This document shows positions 23,171-35,039 of a stretch of DNA of 64,000 nucleotides, one piece after another. The DNA is from Atherinomorus stipes. Taxonomy: Eukaryota > Chordata > Actinopteri > Atheriniformes > Atherinidae. Under the pieces are notes generated by a model, which did not search any database, was not told the DNA's origin, and saw only the letters and a program-made list of their open reading frames with translations. Made by a program: the position numbers and the translations under genes. Positions within the stretch are counted from its first letter, which is position 1. Every line of letters begins with the position of its first letter. The stretch spans positions 1 through 64,000 of the forward strand of contig JALJCO010010201.1 in the NCBI GenBank assembly GCA_023101725.1, in the 5' to 3' direction.

Positions 23171-25370
23171 ATGGGTACTCACTTTAGTACTTACCAAAAA
23201 CAAGCCAAGAGATAGACAAACATGCCATGCACCTTCTAGACAGGTCAATGCAGAGGTTTAAGATGATATGCACACGCTTGAGATTCATCATGTTAAAGTG
23301 AAATAGTTTGTATGCCTTACCAATATCCATTTACTTCCTGCATAATGTGTGCGGGCAGCTGATATGCATTGGTGTGTGAAAGTATCCCTCAATTTATATT
23401 CACTGAAAGAGGAGAGGGCTTAACTGAGAGCCAGTTCTTTGGACATATATGATGCGTAGCACATAATTTACATCAAATTAGCAACTTCGCTGTGACATAT
23501 GGAGAAACTGAATGAGAGAGAAAAGCTGTCATGAACTGAAAGGGTAGACAAACACATGTGTTCATGCTTTTCACTGAAATGCAATATCCAGGTGATGCAT
23601 TGCAGTCATTACTGCTGAGCTCAGGGCATATTGAAACAGATGGGTTGTCTTTTACAGACACCAGATATATCTTAAAGTTATTAAATCCGGCTCATATATA
23701 TTTGAGGAAAACCTCAGATTTTCATTTACCTCATAATTTTTGTACAATTAGTGACAATTGTGCTTTGAAATGTGAAAAGCAGAGCCTTACTGAATGGAAT
23801 TCTCTATGCTCTTCTCTGAGTAACTCTCTCCTGAAAATGTTCTGTTATCTGCTGATTGGATTTTACTTTAACTAAGTCACGATCAACTGCTTTTAATGTA
23901 CAGAAATAAACCAGATTACTCTCCCCAAATGAAATTCCGCTAATCTAAACGAGAAGAAATTAAATTAACTCAACATATTTCATGAAGATGTGAAACACAC
24001 ATCAATATATTAATTACTTAAAATGTAAATAGTGCATTTTAAAAAAAACATAACTTCACTAATAGCAGTGACAGGGGAAATTCGAAAGAGGAAATATCTT
24101 TAGTAAAGATTTGCACCCATTCACATGTTTTATTGCATCACCCAAATTCCTGCCTTGCATACTTAGTAGCAAAAGGTATTTACAGCACATAACAGTTAGA
24201 GCTAAGAGGATTACCCACTATTATCCAGCTTTTAAAGATATAAGACTGTCCAAAGCTTTGTGAGACATGTACACAAATCTTCACCTTTAACATTTGCATA
24301 AATGTCAAAAGTAGTGATTACAAGAAGGAAGGGCAATGTGAATTCCCAACTCATTTCATTATCTTTACATTATCCAACTAAAAGTTAAATTAGCAGGAAC
24401 TGACAAAGTGGTAGGTATGAGCTTCCCTATAATTAAAAAAAACATGAATATTTTACCATTTCCATGTGGTCTGATGCTTTAATGATCCATAACACTTGAA
24501 CTGATTGCACCTTTATCACAGGAAAAAAAAATAGAAGAATGTGATTGTGGTCGATTTGTGGCTTGCTTTCTTCCAACATGCACACACACATGTACTGAAG
24601 TACATGGTATGCACAAATTTGTCCATACATGGCAACGCTGATTATGGGGAATGTATGGCAAGCAGACTGTGGAGGATAATTCCCTTCCAGCTCACAGCGG
24701 GTAATGTCAAAATAATTATCAGACGAGACAGCTCAGTGGGCAGGCAGCACCTCTTCATTATAGTAAAGTTGATGGGGCTAACAGCCTCCAAATGTAACCC
24801 TCTGCAGACCATGCAAAGCTCTACATGAAAGTCTTTAAATCCTGTTCATGTTTATGGTTTGGTCTTTATTTGCTGTTGCAGCACTTTTTAATTTATTTAA
24901 TCCCATAATCATCTCATTCACAGCTGTTTCACAACAGCATTTTTCTTGAATTTTTAAAAAAATGTTCACATATATGTATATCAGTTTTACAAGTTACATT
25001 ACTGAGACACAGGGGGTTTACCACTAAGCAGGTTGTTGGGAGTCTTGATAAACATAAATCAAACATACAGAGATTTCTGATTCTTCTAATTCAACAAGCT
25101 TGAGAATGAGGCCTACTATAAGACAAAGTGTTTTTAAGAAATATTAGTATTGTCTTTTAAAATAATGTTGATTTTTTTTTTTTTTTTTTTTGGCATCACT
25201 GCTGTGAAGTCCCTGCAGTCAATTTCACCACTTAACACGAGCAATCAAAAGACTGAATGAACTTTGAAGTACAGAGGAACAAAGTGTGAGCAAACCTAAG
25301 TTCAAACTAAATGTCTCGAAATATAAAACTTTATTAGACTAGAGATTGTTTTGTGCACTGTCCCGTGTTC
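23171..25370. other. Intergenic, no gene seen
   Basis: This is AT-rich sequence with a T-run near 25170-25192. I see no exon, RNA gene or recognisable repeat. Confidence 0.55.
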
Positions 25371-25374
25371 TTAA

Positions 25375-26300
25375 AGGTGTCAAAACCTGCTGTTTTACAT
25401 ACACAATCCTTCAAAATTATCTTCAAATGAATTTTTAATTCTAGTTGGGTGGGATGAAAATTTAATGAGCTCATTTTAACCTCTTTTTATCCCCAACTAT
25501 TGTTTGTCGCGAGAATACGTACAAGAGTTAGACCTGTCTGTAAGCGCGTTCACGAGGGAAACGTCAAAGCCAAAACAAAGTTTTATCAGGACAGAGCAGG
25601 TGAAGGAAATGATGTCCCAACAGAGAAAAACGTGATAGAAACGTAACAGTGCGGTTGGTAGAGAGGATCCGCGGAGTAAAAGGGCTGGACTCTGATGAAT
25701 ATAAGTTAACCAAACAGTGTTAGCTTCTGTAGCTACATTCGCAGCTTGTCTGTTCGTCAACCACCGTTTACTGGTCTCTGACACAAAAGATAATAAGTTA
25801 CACAAGCAACACTTGCCGACTGCACATCCTCACTGATAAATATAATCCACTGCTCCCTGGTAGTGCTGTCCCTCCTGTTAAAGCACTGAAAACTGCATGG
25901 CATGGCATTCTCCCCCTCCTCCTCCTCCTTGTTGCCGGCGTCCTCTGACAAAGCTGGTCTGCTCTGTGGCAGGTAATCAGCTGCCTTCAGGTGGTGCTAA
26001 AGAGGCTAACTTAGCAGCTCGCTCGCAGCCTATCTAGTTCACGCCATAACAGCTGATCACAACGACTCCACGGCAGGTAATCAGCTGCTTTTAGGTGGCG
26101 CTAAAGAGGCTAGCTTAGCACCTAGCAGCCTCTCTCGTTCAATTCAATTCGCGTACTGTGGATTCTGGTGAGAAGAGAGAGCCCGCACTCAAAGACGAAG
26201 TACTTTCACTTTCCGGAGTTTCTGGCACGTTATAACTGAGGTCCTGTTCCAATACACATGTTTTAACGTGGAAAAGTGGGATTACCAGGTGATGACTCCT
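25375..26300. mobile_element. TTAA-flanked element B
   Basis: TTAA lies on both sides (25371-25374, 26301-26304). Inverted ends AGGTGTCAAAACCTG and AGGAGTCATCACCTG match at 12 of 15. Near its right end a block reading ACTTTTCCAC then TTAAAACATGTGT on the - strand resembles the left end of element E, so the two families are related. CpG content is higher than in the flanks. It contains a tandem duplication (25968-26145). Confidence 0.65.
25968..26145 (+). repeat. Tandem duplication, period about 104 bp
   Basis: Two units both start GGCAGGTAATCAGCTGC and contain a GCTAAAGAGGCTA block. They begin at 25968 and 26072. The second unit is shortened. Confidence 0.8.
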
Positions 26301-26789
26301 TTAATATAAACCAAAAACCCACAATGCTAAATGTATCATACTTAATACATGTGTTTCTGAGACATCTGCACTCACAAAATCAAAGTGCTTCTTCAAATCC
26401 TGTTGTATAAATTTTAACATGGCCTGTGGCCTGCAGTGGAATTATTGATGCTCTGATGTTAAAAGCACTGCTTAAGGAGTCGTTTTCAAGGTAGATGCTT
26501 CCAATAGTTATGCAAATGGTTCTACATAAAAAAAGAGAAAAGCAATCAGATAATTGGTCCCATAAAAAGTCCAAATCACAAAATAAAGAATTTTCTCTTA
26601 ATGTTTGAGTGAGAAAAGCTGCATCCTGTCATTATCATGGATTTCGTTTGGACACTTAGCTCCCCATTTTATCCCAACCGACATGGCAACAGCTCTCCCT
26701 AGCTTCCCCCGGGTGTATGGCTATAGTAGGACTACAGAAACTGCTTACAAAGGGCTTAAAAGACATGACAAAGAGTTAGAAGTGTTTGC

Positions 26790-27031
26790 CTGACCTCCAA
26801 ACTCCCTAGATATTGATCTAATGGCGACTGTAGGGAGTTGGCCTAGTCCAGAAAAACCCATCTCGCTACCCACAGTGCAAAAGGGATCTCTTTCTAACTA
26901 CCTGGCATCAGACAATCCAGGACACCCTCAAATGCTCTTTGTTCACACTATAACTGTCAGCGCTCTTTTGGCAGCCCTACTCAATATTAGGCAGGTGGTC
27001 ATAAATGTTATGGCTGGCCGGTGTAATACCT
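26790..27031 (+). mobile_element. 3' end fragment of the GATCAGCCA Tc1-like family
   Basis: It ends TATTAGGCAGGTGGTCATAA then ATGTTATGGCTGGCCGGTGTA, the recognisable terminus of a common fish Tc1-like transposon. The preceding 200 bp resemble the decayed end of its transposase. The coding frame is destroyed. Confidence 0.65.
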
Positions 27032-28140
27032 CCCTGTGTCTCAGGCTAACCGTGCTTTCACACCACCTTGAATGACCTTCCACACACACATGCATGGATG
27101 CACATTCACATGATGGAGCACACATGCAGACAATACACCAAAGGGACTTCACATTAGCAACATTTCTGCTCATATGATTGACTGCCTTGAATAAAGGACC
27201 TTGGAAAAACATCTGGGCAAGTGACAAATATGTCCCCCCGGCTGCCTTTGTATGAAGGAGACAGATACCTTGAGCATGATAGAGAGAGAGAGTGTGTGTG
27301 TGTGCAGAGTTATCGTCTGTGCTACACAAAGACCTGCCAGACTGCTACTGCTGGCAAGGTTTGTGTGTGTGTGTCTGTGCACATGTAAAATGTGAGTCCT
27401 TGCCAACCACTTGACATCACACAGCCCTCTCATGGCAGGCTTCTCGGATCAGTAGCAGAATGGATAAGGCTATTTACCAGCAGCTTATTTGGTGTGGGTC
27501 AGACCTCCGGTAACAGTTTAATGGGTGTTGAGGGTGGCTGCAACACAGAGGAGTGCTGCTTTATCTGTCCACATGCACCTTGGACTCGCATCTGCATGGA
27601 AAGTGATTTGAAAAATCCCATTCTGGCAACTTGGAGGCCAGGAGATGGATGGAGCGAAAACATTATTTCAGGAAAATTGCAGAAAAAATGTGCTTTCATA
27701 AAATGACAATAAATAGATAAAACTGAAAATTTGGTGTTAAAAAATTGCCAGTATGAATTGCTTGTACTGTGTCTTCATAATGCCAAAATGTGGCAAGAGA
27801 TTCGTTGTCAGACCTCTAAGATAGTGTTTTCATTTCCCCACCCTAGTGATTACATGCCTCATTGGGTATGCTCTGTAAATACTATGTAAACAACTACCAG
27901 TGTTTCAATATGAGTGGAGAAATATACAGTATATGTTGATATTTTGTACTGTTGCAACATGAAATAAATTCTTTTGCAGGGAATTTTTACATGCATGTTC
28001 TTAAGGATTTCATGCAAGACAAGGACATTTTTTCATTCAATAAACTTCAAGTCTTCCCAAAAATGTTGGAGCTACTTTGTATCACCAACCCAGACAATAT
28101 AACCACTTATTTGCACACTCCAAAAACTACAAAACGATCT
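27032..28140. other. Intergenic, no gene seen
   Basis: Short GA and GT repeats lie near 27280-27305 and 27360-27375. I recognise no exon or transposon. Confidence 0.55.
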
Positions 28141-28563
28141 TACCAGTATGAACCTACCAGACCCCTCAGGTAATCTGGATCTGGTCTTTTATCAGTTCCC
28201 AGAGTCAGAACCAGACATGGAGAAGCTGCGTTCAGCTTCTATGCTCCACATGTCTGAAACAAACTCCCAGAAAGTCTCAGATCAGCTGAAACACTTAGTT
28301 TATTTAAATCCAGGTTGAAGACCCACCTGTTCTCAGCTGCATTTATGTAGATTTTATTCAAAAGTTAAAATTTGCACGTCTCTATATTCTCTCTTTTTAA
28401 TCTTAAATGTTTTTAATTTTGAATCATGCTTCTAATTTTTTTATTTTTTTATTTTTTTCCATTTTGCACCCCGCTGTAACACTTATAATGTTATATGTAA
28501 AGCATTTTGAATTGTTCTGTAAATCAAATGTGCTATACAAATAAACTTGCCTTGTCTTGTCTT
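28141..28563 (+). mobile_element. LINE 3' end with ORF2 C-terminal remnant
   Basis: One frame reads FSFYAPHV, stop, NKLPESLRSAETLSLFKSRL, then KTHLFSAAFM and a stop, ending about 28350. This is the characteristic ORF2 C-terminus of fish L2/CR1-type LINEs, with Trp changed to a TGA stop. The 3' UTR ends with AATGTGCTATACAAATAAAC and a CTTGCCTTGTCTTGTCTT tail. The element is 5'-truncated. Confidence 0.8.
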
Positions 28564-28971
28564 ACCAAGTACATTTTTCTTAATTCTAGTCAAAATATCT
28601 TATCACACTCAAAATAAAACAAAATTACTTAAAGAGAAACATTTCAGTAAGATATAAGATCTTGTTTTAAGGCAATGCATCTTATTTCAAGAAATCTTAT
28701 CAAGAAAATTTTGCTGTCCCATTGGCAGAATTTTTTTGTTCATTACAAGCAAAAAAAAAAAAAAAAAAAAAACGTGTAATTTTTGCTTGTATTAAGCAAA
28801 AAGATTCTGCCAATGGGACAAGCAAAATTTTCTTGATAAGATTTCTTGAAATAAGATGCATTGCCTTAAAACGAGATCTTATATCTTACTGAAATGTTTC
28901 TCAAAGTAATTTTGTCCTATTTTGAGTGTGATGAGATATTTTGACTAGAAATGAGAAAAATATACTTGGTC
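28564..28971. repeat. Long foldback (hairpin) element, arms of about 185 bp
   Basis: The left arm starts ACCAAGTACATTTTTCTTAA. The right arm ends with its near-complement, TATACTTGGTC. They pair over about 185 bp with few mismatches around an A-run loop (28751-28772). Landmarks on both arms are CTAGTCAAAATATCT, GCAATGCATCTTATTTCAAG and CTGTCCCATTGGCAGA or its complement. Outside the right arm, AAATTTTAGTTTTGCAGTG looks like the true outer terminus. The matching left outer end is missing and is replaced by the LINE tail. Confidence 0.85.
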
Positions 28972-30960
28972 AAATTTTAGTTTTGCAGTGCATGAAATCT
29001 AACTGAATGCATTATATTAAACAGAGAGGGGAATAAGTGTTTATGCATGCAGCACAAATATGCACAAACATGTGCCTTCCTTACACACATTTTTACCGAC
29101 ACCTGAACAATCACACCTAAACTGACAGCTAAGGTTCTGCTGAAGGTCATTCATAATGATTAAAGAGGCATCTCTGCAATGATTTTCAAATGACCCTGGG
29201 GATACCTCCACCACCGACACCTTTTCAAGAGAAAATTACTTTATCGTGCCCTGGGATAGCTGGCTTTAGTCTGACACGGTGACACCCTCCAGCACAATGT
29301 GAAGGAAGCCAGGAAGGTGGACAGTAAGAACCACGAGAGTCACAAACCAAATGTCATGCAGATACGGAGAAGTCTGAGAAGTGCGAGCATGTGGCAGCCA
29401 GGCAGACTGAGACGGTTGAAACAGAGAGCAGACAGGAAGGTTTGCATACAGAGAGAGAGCCGGGCCAGCCCAGGGCCAGAAACCCATCCATCCATCAAAG
29501 AACAATCCCAGTCAGCACCAGTGGGAATATGGCCCCACTGCAGCCCACATACACACACATGCACACATACACACATTGCAGGTCTTTTTTTCTCAAGCCG
29601 CTGATACAGAGGTTTTGGTAATAGCCATGCTGATTGTGTGATGGCTAATTTCACCTTCAGAAACTTGGTGTGTGTGAGTGGAATAATCACCTTGAGCCAT
29701 GCAGGCTGAATTCCCCCAGAGAGCCGATAGGTTGGATTCAATATAATACAGTCACATACTGTATATGCTATGTAAAGATTTTGGAGCAGATATTGGCACT
29801 TTTATAACTCCTGCATAAGATTCAAGGTTGTCACAAAATCAAACATTCTTGAATTTGGGAATTTGTTAAAGAAATAAAACGATTCAAGTTCCATAAGCAT
29901 GAGTGAATAAAAAATAAAATTTTTGTACATGAAAGGTTGTACAATATTTCTATAAGAATCTGGTTATAATATTAACCATTAACAAAGATTACTGTCTCAA
30001 GGAAGGATACAGACTCAGAAAATCTATCTCTATGTATATTGCTTGCAAGGCTCTTACATTATTGGCTGGTTTGTATAAAAACATTCACACAATGGCATCT
30101 AATTAACTGCTGACATCAGCAGTTAATTTCACTGACAGACCCATTATTACCAGGACTTGCATCATCAAGTTTTAAAATATCATGCATTTTACCGAACGAT
30201 GCGGCTCATTATCATTGTAACCCAGCAATGAACTGTGTTTCCCTGGATTCTGCATGATGCACCGCTGATAATGTGCTGGGCTGATTCAAAAGAAGAGAGA
30301 GAGATAAAGAAAGATAGGACCTTTTTACTAAGGATGAATATCTTGGACAGCTTTTGATTTTTGTATAGATCAAAAACTGCATTCAAAGACACCCCCACCT
30401 CTCTAAAGTCACCACTGTAGACAGAGAGAGAATAAATGTAGCATGCGCCCTTGTTACCCTCACAGTTGGTATCTCAACCAGTAAACCCCGTCTAATTGCA
30501 TTGCTTGGAAACAGCTTTGAACAATTAAATTGTCCGTCTGAAGGAGCTCATTACACAGGAGGCAACAAGAGATACAAACATGGACAGAAACACATCTCAG
30601 ATCCAAACAAAGTTCATGAAAGTTACAGTAAAAAGATGAAATAGGTCATTTTTTTTTTTCACCCTAATGAGTCCTTTCGTAAGATAGGAATGATCTTCTG
30701 TATCATTCATTATTGCACCACAGTTGAAGAAGCCTCTGACTGAACACACTATTGTTTGATCACTATGTTGTGCAGCAGTGTTCTTGATGAAAACCATACC
30801 CAACATTAATCTTTGCACATCAGCCCCTGAGGCTATAGGGCAGTCCCCAGCACAGAGATAGTCATGTTTATCAGTCTGCTGAGTTTTTTTGAGTCACTAC
30901 ATCTGATACTGCTGCCCCAACAGATTGCTGCAAAAAAAATGCACTCTCTATTATATGTCT
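28972..30960. other. Intergenic, no gene seen
   Basis: I see only a short CA repeat near 29550-29575 and a T-run near 30650-30660. No exon or transposon is recognised. Confidence 0.55.
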
Positions 30961-31382
30961 TATATTGTCCCCGACTAAGAATTGTCATAGTCGAACCTGA
31001 TTCGTCAGATCATGCCATACGTCAACGAATAGTCGAATCATGATTTGTTTTTTTTTTTTTTACCCCTTATTGATAAATAATCTCATTTGCATCTTTTCCT
31101 GCTCCAGAGAAAGAGCTATAACACATCATTAAATAAATTAAATTTTTCACTTGGGATAAGATAACAGGACAGTCTCTGTGAACTTTCATTTTTCTATATC
31201 ACTGATTAGGCTGTAAAACATGTCTGTTCGTTTAAATCCTTATTTATTAAAGTATTTAACAAAAAGAAAATTACAAGGTATGTTGGTGTGAAACAATTCA
31301 TTAATTTGATTTTTATCTTTCAATTAACACTCCAGGCATAAACCAGATATTTTTTATACGTTTTTTTTCCCTTAACAATTAA

Positions 31383-32102
31383 AAGGAGTATTCAGTAGCT
31401 TTTTCACCTCAATAAATGCTTTTCAGAATCCCTGTGGGGCTAAACAAAGTGTTTACGGAGCGATTCGATGTTTCCCCCCCTCCCGCCATGTCTCTGGCCT
31501 GTGAGCGGCACTTGCAAGTCTGCCTGAGCCGACCCGACACAGAACTTGCGACAACAGAAACTGCTGTGGTCCCCTATCTACCAAGCTGCTTCCAGCGCTG
31601 ATTTGAACCACACTACCAGAGCTGGTTGAAAGAAAACATTTCTTTAGCTTCCCACTACCTAACACCGGCCTGGCTCTTCACTTGTGCTGGACAGAGTGAA
31701 GAAACGATTCGGCTTGCGCTGCCTGGGCACCGGGTGAAGCATCACTGCTTCAGGCTAATAATCACTTGTCACGCTGATAAAGTAAATACAGTTTGTTTTT
31801 ACCTGCTGCCCGCCAACACAGAGAAAAATATAATCACGGCATATTTACCTGCAAACGCGGGTAAAACATCCGCTGAGGAGAAACAGGACTTGCTTTGAGA
31901 GAAGGAGACGAGGTGCTGCTACCAACGTAGCAAAGTAGCATAACAAGCTAGTAAAAGCTTAGAAATATATCAGGGAACAAAAAAAAAAAAGGAAAAACAG
32001 AGAAGCCGTCTGTGTGTGTGGGGGTGTAGGGGGGTACAAACTTTACGACAGTGAAAGGACGCCACTAGGGGGAGCCCCGAGCTGAAGTTACTAAGTTCTG
32101 CT
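31383..32102. mobile_element. TTAA-flanked element C, inserted in hAT-like copy A
   Basis: TTAA lies on both sides (31379-31382, 32103-32106). Ends AAGGAGTATTCAGTAGCTT and AGCAGAACTTAGTAACTT (read inward) are loosely inverted. The uninterrupted sequence is preserved in hAT-like copy B, with a single TTAA at 56200-56203. This confirms that the 720 bp are an insertion. Confidence 0.8.
32062..32075 (+). promoter_or_regulatory. CTCF-like motif inside element C
   Basis: CCACTAGGGGGAGC matches the CTCF core CCASYAGRKGGC except for A in place of the last C. It is a motif match only. Confidence 0.35.
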
Positions 32103-32649
32103 TTAAAGTCAGGAAAGAGAATTTAAAGGGTGTAACAGTTTGTGCGCGCGACGCATGGTCCAAATGGTAAACATATAAAGAGGAATTCCACTAGAATAAC
32201 CTTCACTGAATAAATTAATTAGTTACACAATAACCAAAAAGTAGGCTCATAACGAAGTACAAAGTTATAAACATTGAAAACGGAAAGTAAAAGTTAGAAA
32301 AGTGCGTAGTAACGCGTAGTGCCTGGTAAGGGCGATGAAAAGGAGAGTTGTGCTCCTCCCTTCGTTAATAATAAACCCGACAGGAGAATCTCCTCTGTTC
32401 ATTGAGGAACTGCTCCACAAGCTGCTCAACAGCCGACGCAGCGAGACGGCGGTCCAGTTCAGGACAAAGAGCGGAAGAGGAAATTATGGTTCTTAAAAAC
32501 ACGTTCTTTCCTGATACAATTTGAATAATCCTTCAGCATCCATCTTCAGCATTATGCACGAAGTAGACGCAGTGTTTGTCTGTCAGACTGTTCCCACCTT
32601 GACAGACTGATGCTGTAAATCAGTGGAAGAAACTACAACGATGATGATG

Positions 32650-32790
32650 ATGATGTGACAGTTTAGGGTCCTGTCATCTTGTCTGTAGCTACTTGGTCAC
32701 AGAGACGTCTCTTTTGCTGAATGGTCAGCGTGCGCGACTCACCAGCAGACTGCGGTTTAAACCCACATGACCGGCCCTCCTTGCCTTATG
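32650..32790 (+). repeat. tRNA-like module (copy 2), inside hAT-like copy A
   Basis: It reads TTGCTGAATGGTCAGCGTGC then GACTCACCAGCAGACTG then CGGTTTAAACCC, resembling the D-arm/A-box and B-box layout of a tRNA. It matches 5850-6010 and, reversed, 55365-55490. The boxes are imperfect, so it is not a tRNA gene. Confidence 0.5.
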
Positions 32791-33006
32791 CCACACTTAA
32801 CAGAATTATTAGGCTGCTAATAGACCTAAAACATGAATTATTGAAAGAACAAATGAATATTGTGTAAAAATCAAATGTTCAGCACAGTCCTACTCCAGGA
32901 TGGTATGATCTTTGCTTGGTAACCACGTTACGACTATTCGACTTAGAGACTGACAGTAGAAGCACAGTTTTGGAAACGAATCGTCGACTATTTGGGGACA
33001 CCCCTA

Positions 33007-35035
33007 TAATTGTCCAGCAACATCTTACAACAAATGTTAAAAAGATTCAACATTCCTTAAAACATCAAGTCTGTTCTGCCTCTTCTTGCAGGCGGCCTCA
33101 GGGCCTCATATTCAGTCCAGTATGGTGTTCAGGTGAAGACCCAGGTATCTGTAGCTCTCCTCAGTCTCCAGCTCTTCTTTCATTCACTCACACCAAAGTT
33201 TCCTATTATCCACAACCATTCTGCCCTCTTCACATTCAAGATAAGCTGACTGTTCCAACATCATGCTGTAAGCTGTCCACCAGCTCTCTGTACACAGTAT
33301 CTGGTTGGCCCCTATATCATCCCTGCAACTTCAGATTACAAGACTGTGAGTTGTAAAAAAAAAAAAAAAAAAGTGACAGAACAATTCCTTTTGGTGATCA
33401 TGTGGGCATCCTCTTACTGTAGATACACAACCCTTCAGTTACAGAGATTGCGTTCCTGTCAGGTCGTCAATAAGCTGGGTGCTTATGGAGGCATCCACCT
33501 GTATATATCTGGAGTTTCTCATGCAGCAGTGCAGGCTGGATCCTGTGAAATGCACAGGAGAAATCAAAGATCATGATGCTTACAGTGCTTCCTGCTTTGT
33601 CCAGATGGGAGTGGGCTCGCTGAAGCAAGTAGAAGAGGACATCTTCATCTCCTACCTCAGAATAACAAGAACACTGCAGTGGATGCTGAAAGGGGCTCCC
33701 TTGCTTGGGTGTTTACACGCCTCAATACTTAGCTCCAAGACAATACTGGCGTGAAAGAAAAATGCAAACTGTCACGAGCTGTAATTATATCTGGAACCTG
33801 TATGTTGAACCATATGCCACTTTCTAAAATTTGCTCCACCAGCCCATGTATACACAGCCATGCATATTCTGTGCAATGATTTTACACACCATCTCCTCTT
33901 AGATTTCCCTCAAATTTCTGCATTGCGACATATATATATATATATATATTTCTTTAATTAAAGTGACTCTACATTTCATCCAGTAATCCATAATTTATAA
34001 TTTGTTGTAAATCCTTGAAAAAACTCAATGAACATAGAAAGCATCAGTATTTATTTGTTTTGGTCTGATTGCAGAGTGGTGCTGACATACCAGGAAACAT
34101 GTATATTTTCCTACAATGATGTCACTTGCCTTTTGCTGCATGTGGAAGCATTAATCAAGTTTAAGCTTTAATTTAAGACTTTGCAAGAGCCTTTTCCAAT
34201 TATGTTACAGGCCTGGTAGTTTAGCTCTACTATTCCTCTCACTCCAACCCCTTGGTTCCCATTTTTGTCACTTAAAATAGGAGACACAAGTTCCAGTAAT
34301 GTGCTTACCCAAATACAGTCATCTACTGTATTTGTATTTGTAAAGTATAGTTTCTTTTCAGCCATAAAAAGCCAGTATCTACTATTGTATTGACAATATT
34401 TATAAAAAACCTTTGTGTCAAGGTAAGATAGTAGCTCAAGTCTTTTTTTTTTTTTATATAGTTTACAAAGGCTTTGTGCATATCCTCCAAACAAGTGAAA
34501 CAAATTGAGCGACAAATTGATGTTTTGACCATAATTAAAGACTGTTTTAGATGCAGATTTAGTTTGTGGGTTTTGAAGGAAACAACTGGATTAAATTTCC
34601 AAAATAAAGCAAAATAAACTTTTGTGGTGGGAAACAAAATAGGATAAATGAAAAAATATACTGAAAGTCTCACTCTAGTTATACTAGACAATCAGTTGAT
34701 GACATACATGAAGAGTTTGAAAAGACATGCAGACATCAGCTGTGAGTAAATGAAAACCTCCTATCATACAGTATGTAGAAATGCTAAATGTCTAAAGATA
34801 AACAAAACCAGAAGTGATATTTGAGGAATTATAAAAACATATTTTGATTCAGAGACTTTATCGCAGTTGTAGAATGTTTCTCCATTGTCAACAAATAAAA
34901 TAGGAAAGTACATCTTGATCACATTAAACCACTGCAGAGCTTATTTTCATGTTTAGTACATGAGAGAATAACTAATGAAACCCCACCTTTTAACGCCAGG
35001 TGTGTGGTTATAAAACACAAAGACATCAATCACGA
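33007..35035. other. Intergenic, no gene seen
   Basis: It contains an A-run at 33355-33372 and a short TA repeat at 33930-33948. Short ORFs lack recognisable domains. Confidence 0.55.
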
Positions 35036-35039
35036 TGCT

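Larger units (their letters stand above)
30965..33006 (+). mobile_element. hAT-like element, copy A (interrupted by element C)
   Basis: Ends are TGTCCCCGACTAAG on the left and CTATTTGGGGACACCCCTA on the right. Without its insertion it is about 1.3 kb. It aligns in reverse with 55128-56522 over most of that length, for example GGTATGTTGGTGTGAAACAA and CTGCTCCAGAGAAAG. No intact transposase is seen. hAT assignment rests on terminus style only. Confidence 0.65.

Noticed and set aside
32680..32775. Functional tRNA gene
   Set aside because: The A and B boxes are imperfect, the acceptor stem does not pair by eye, and the segment is repeated inside transposons.
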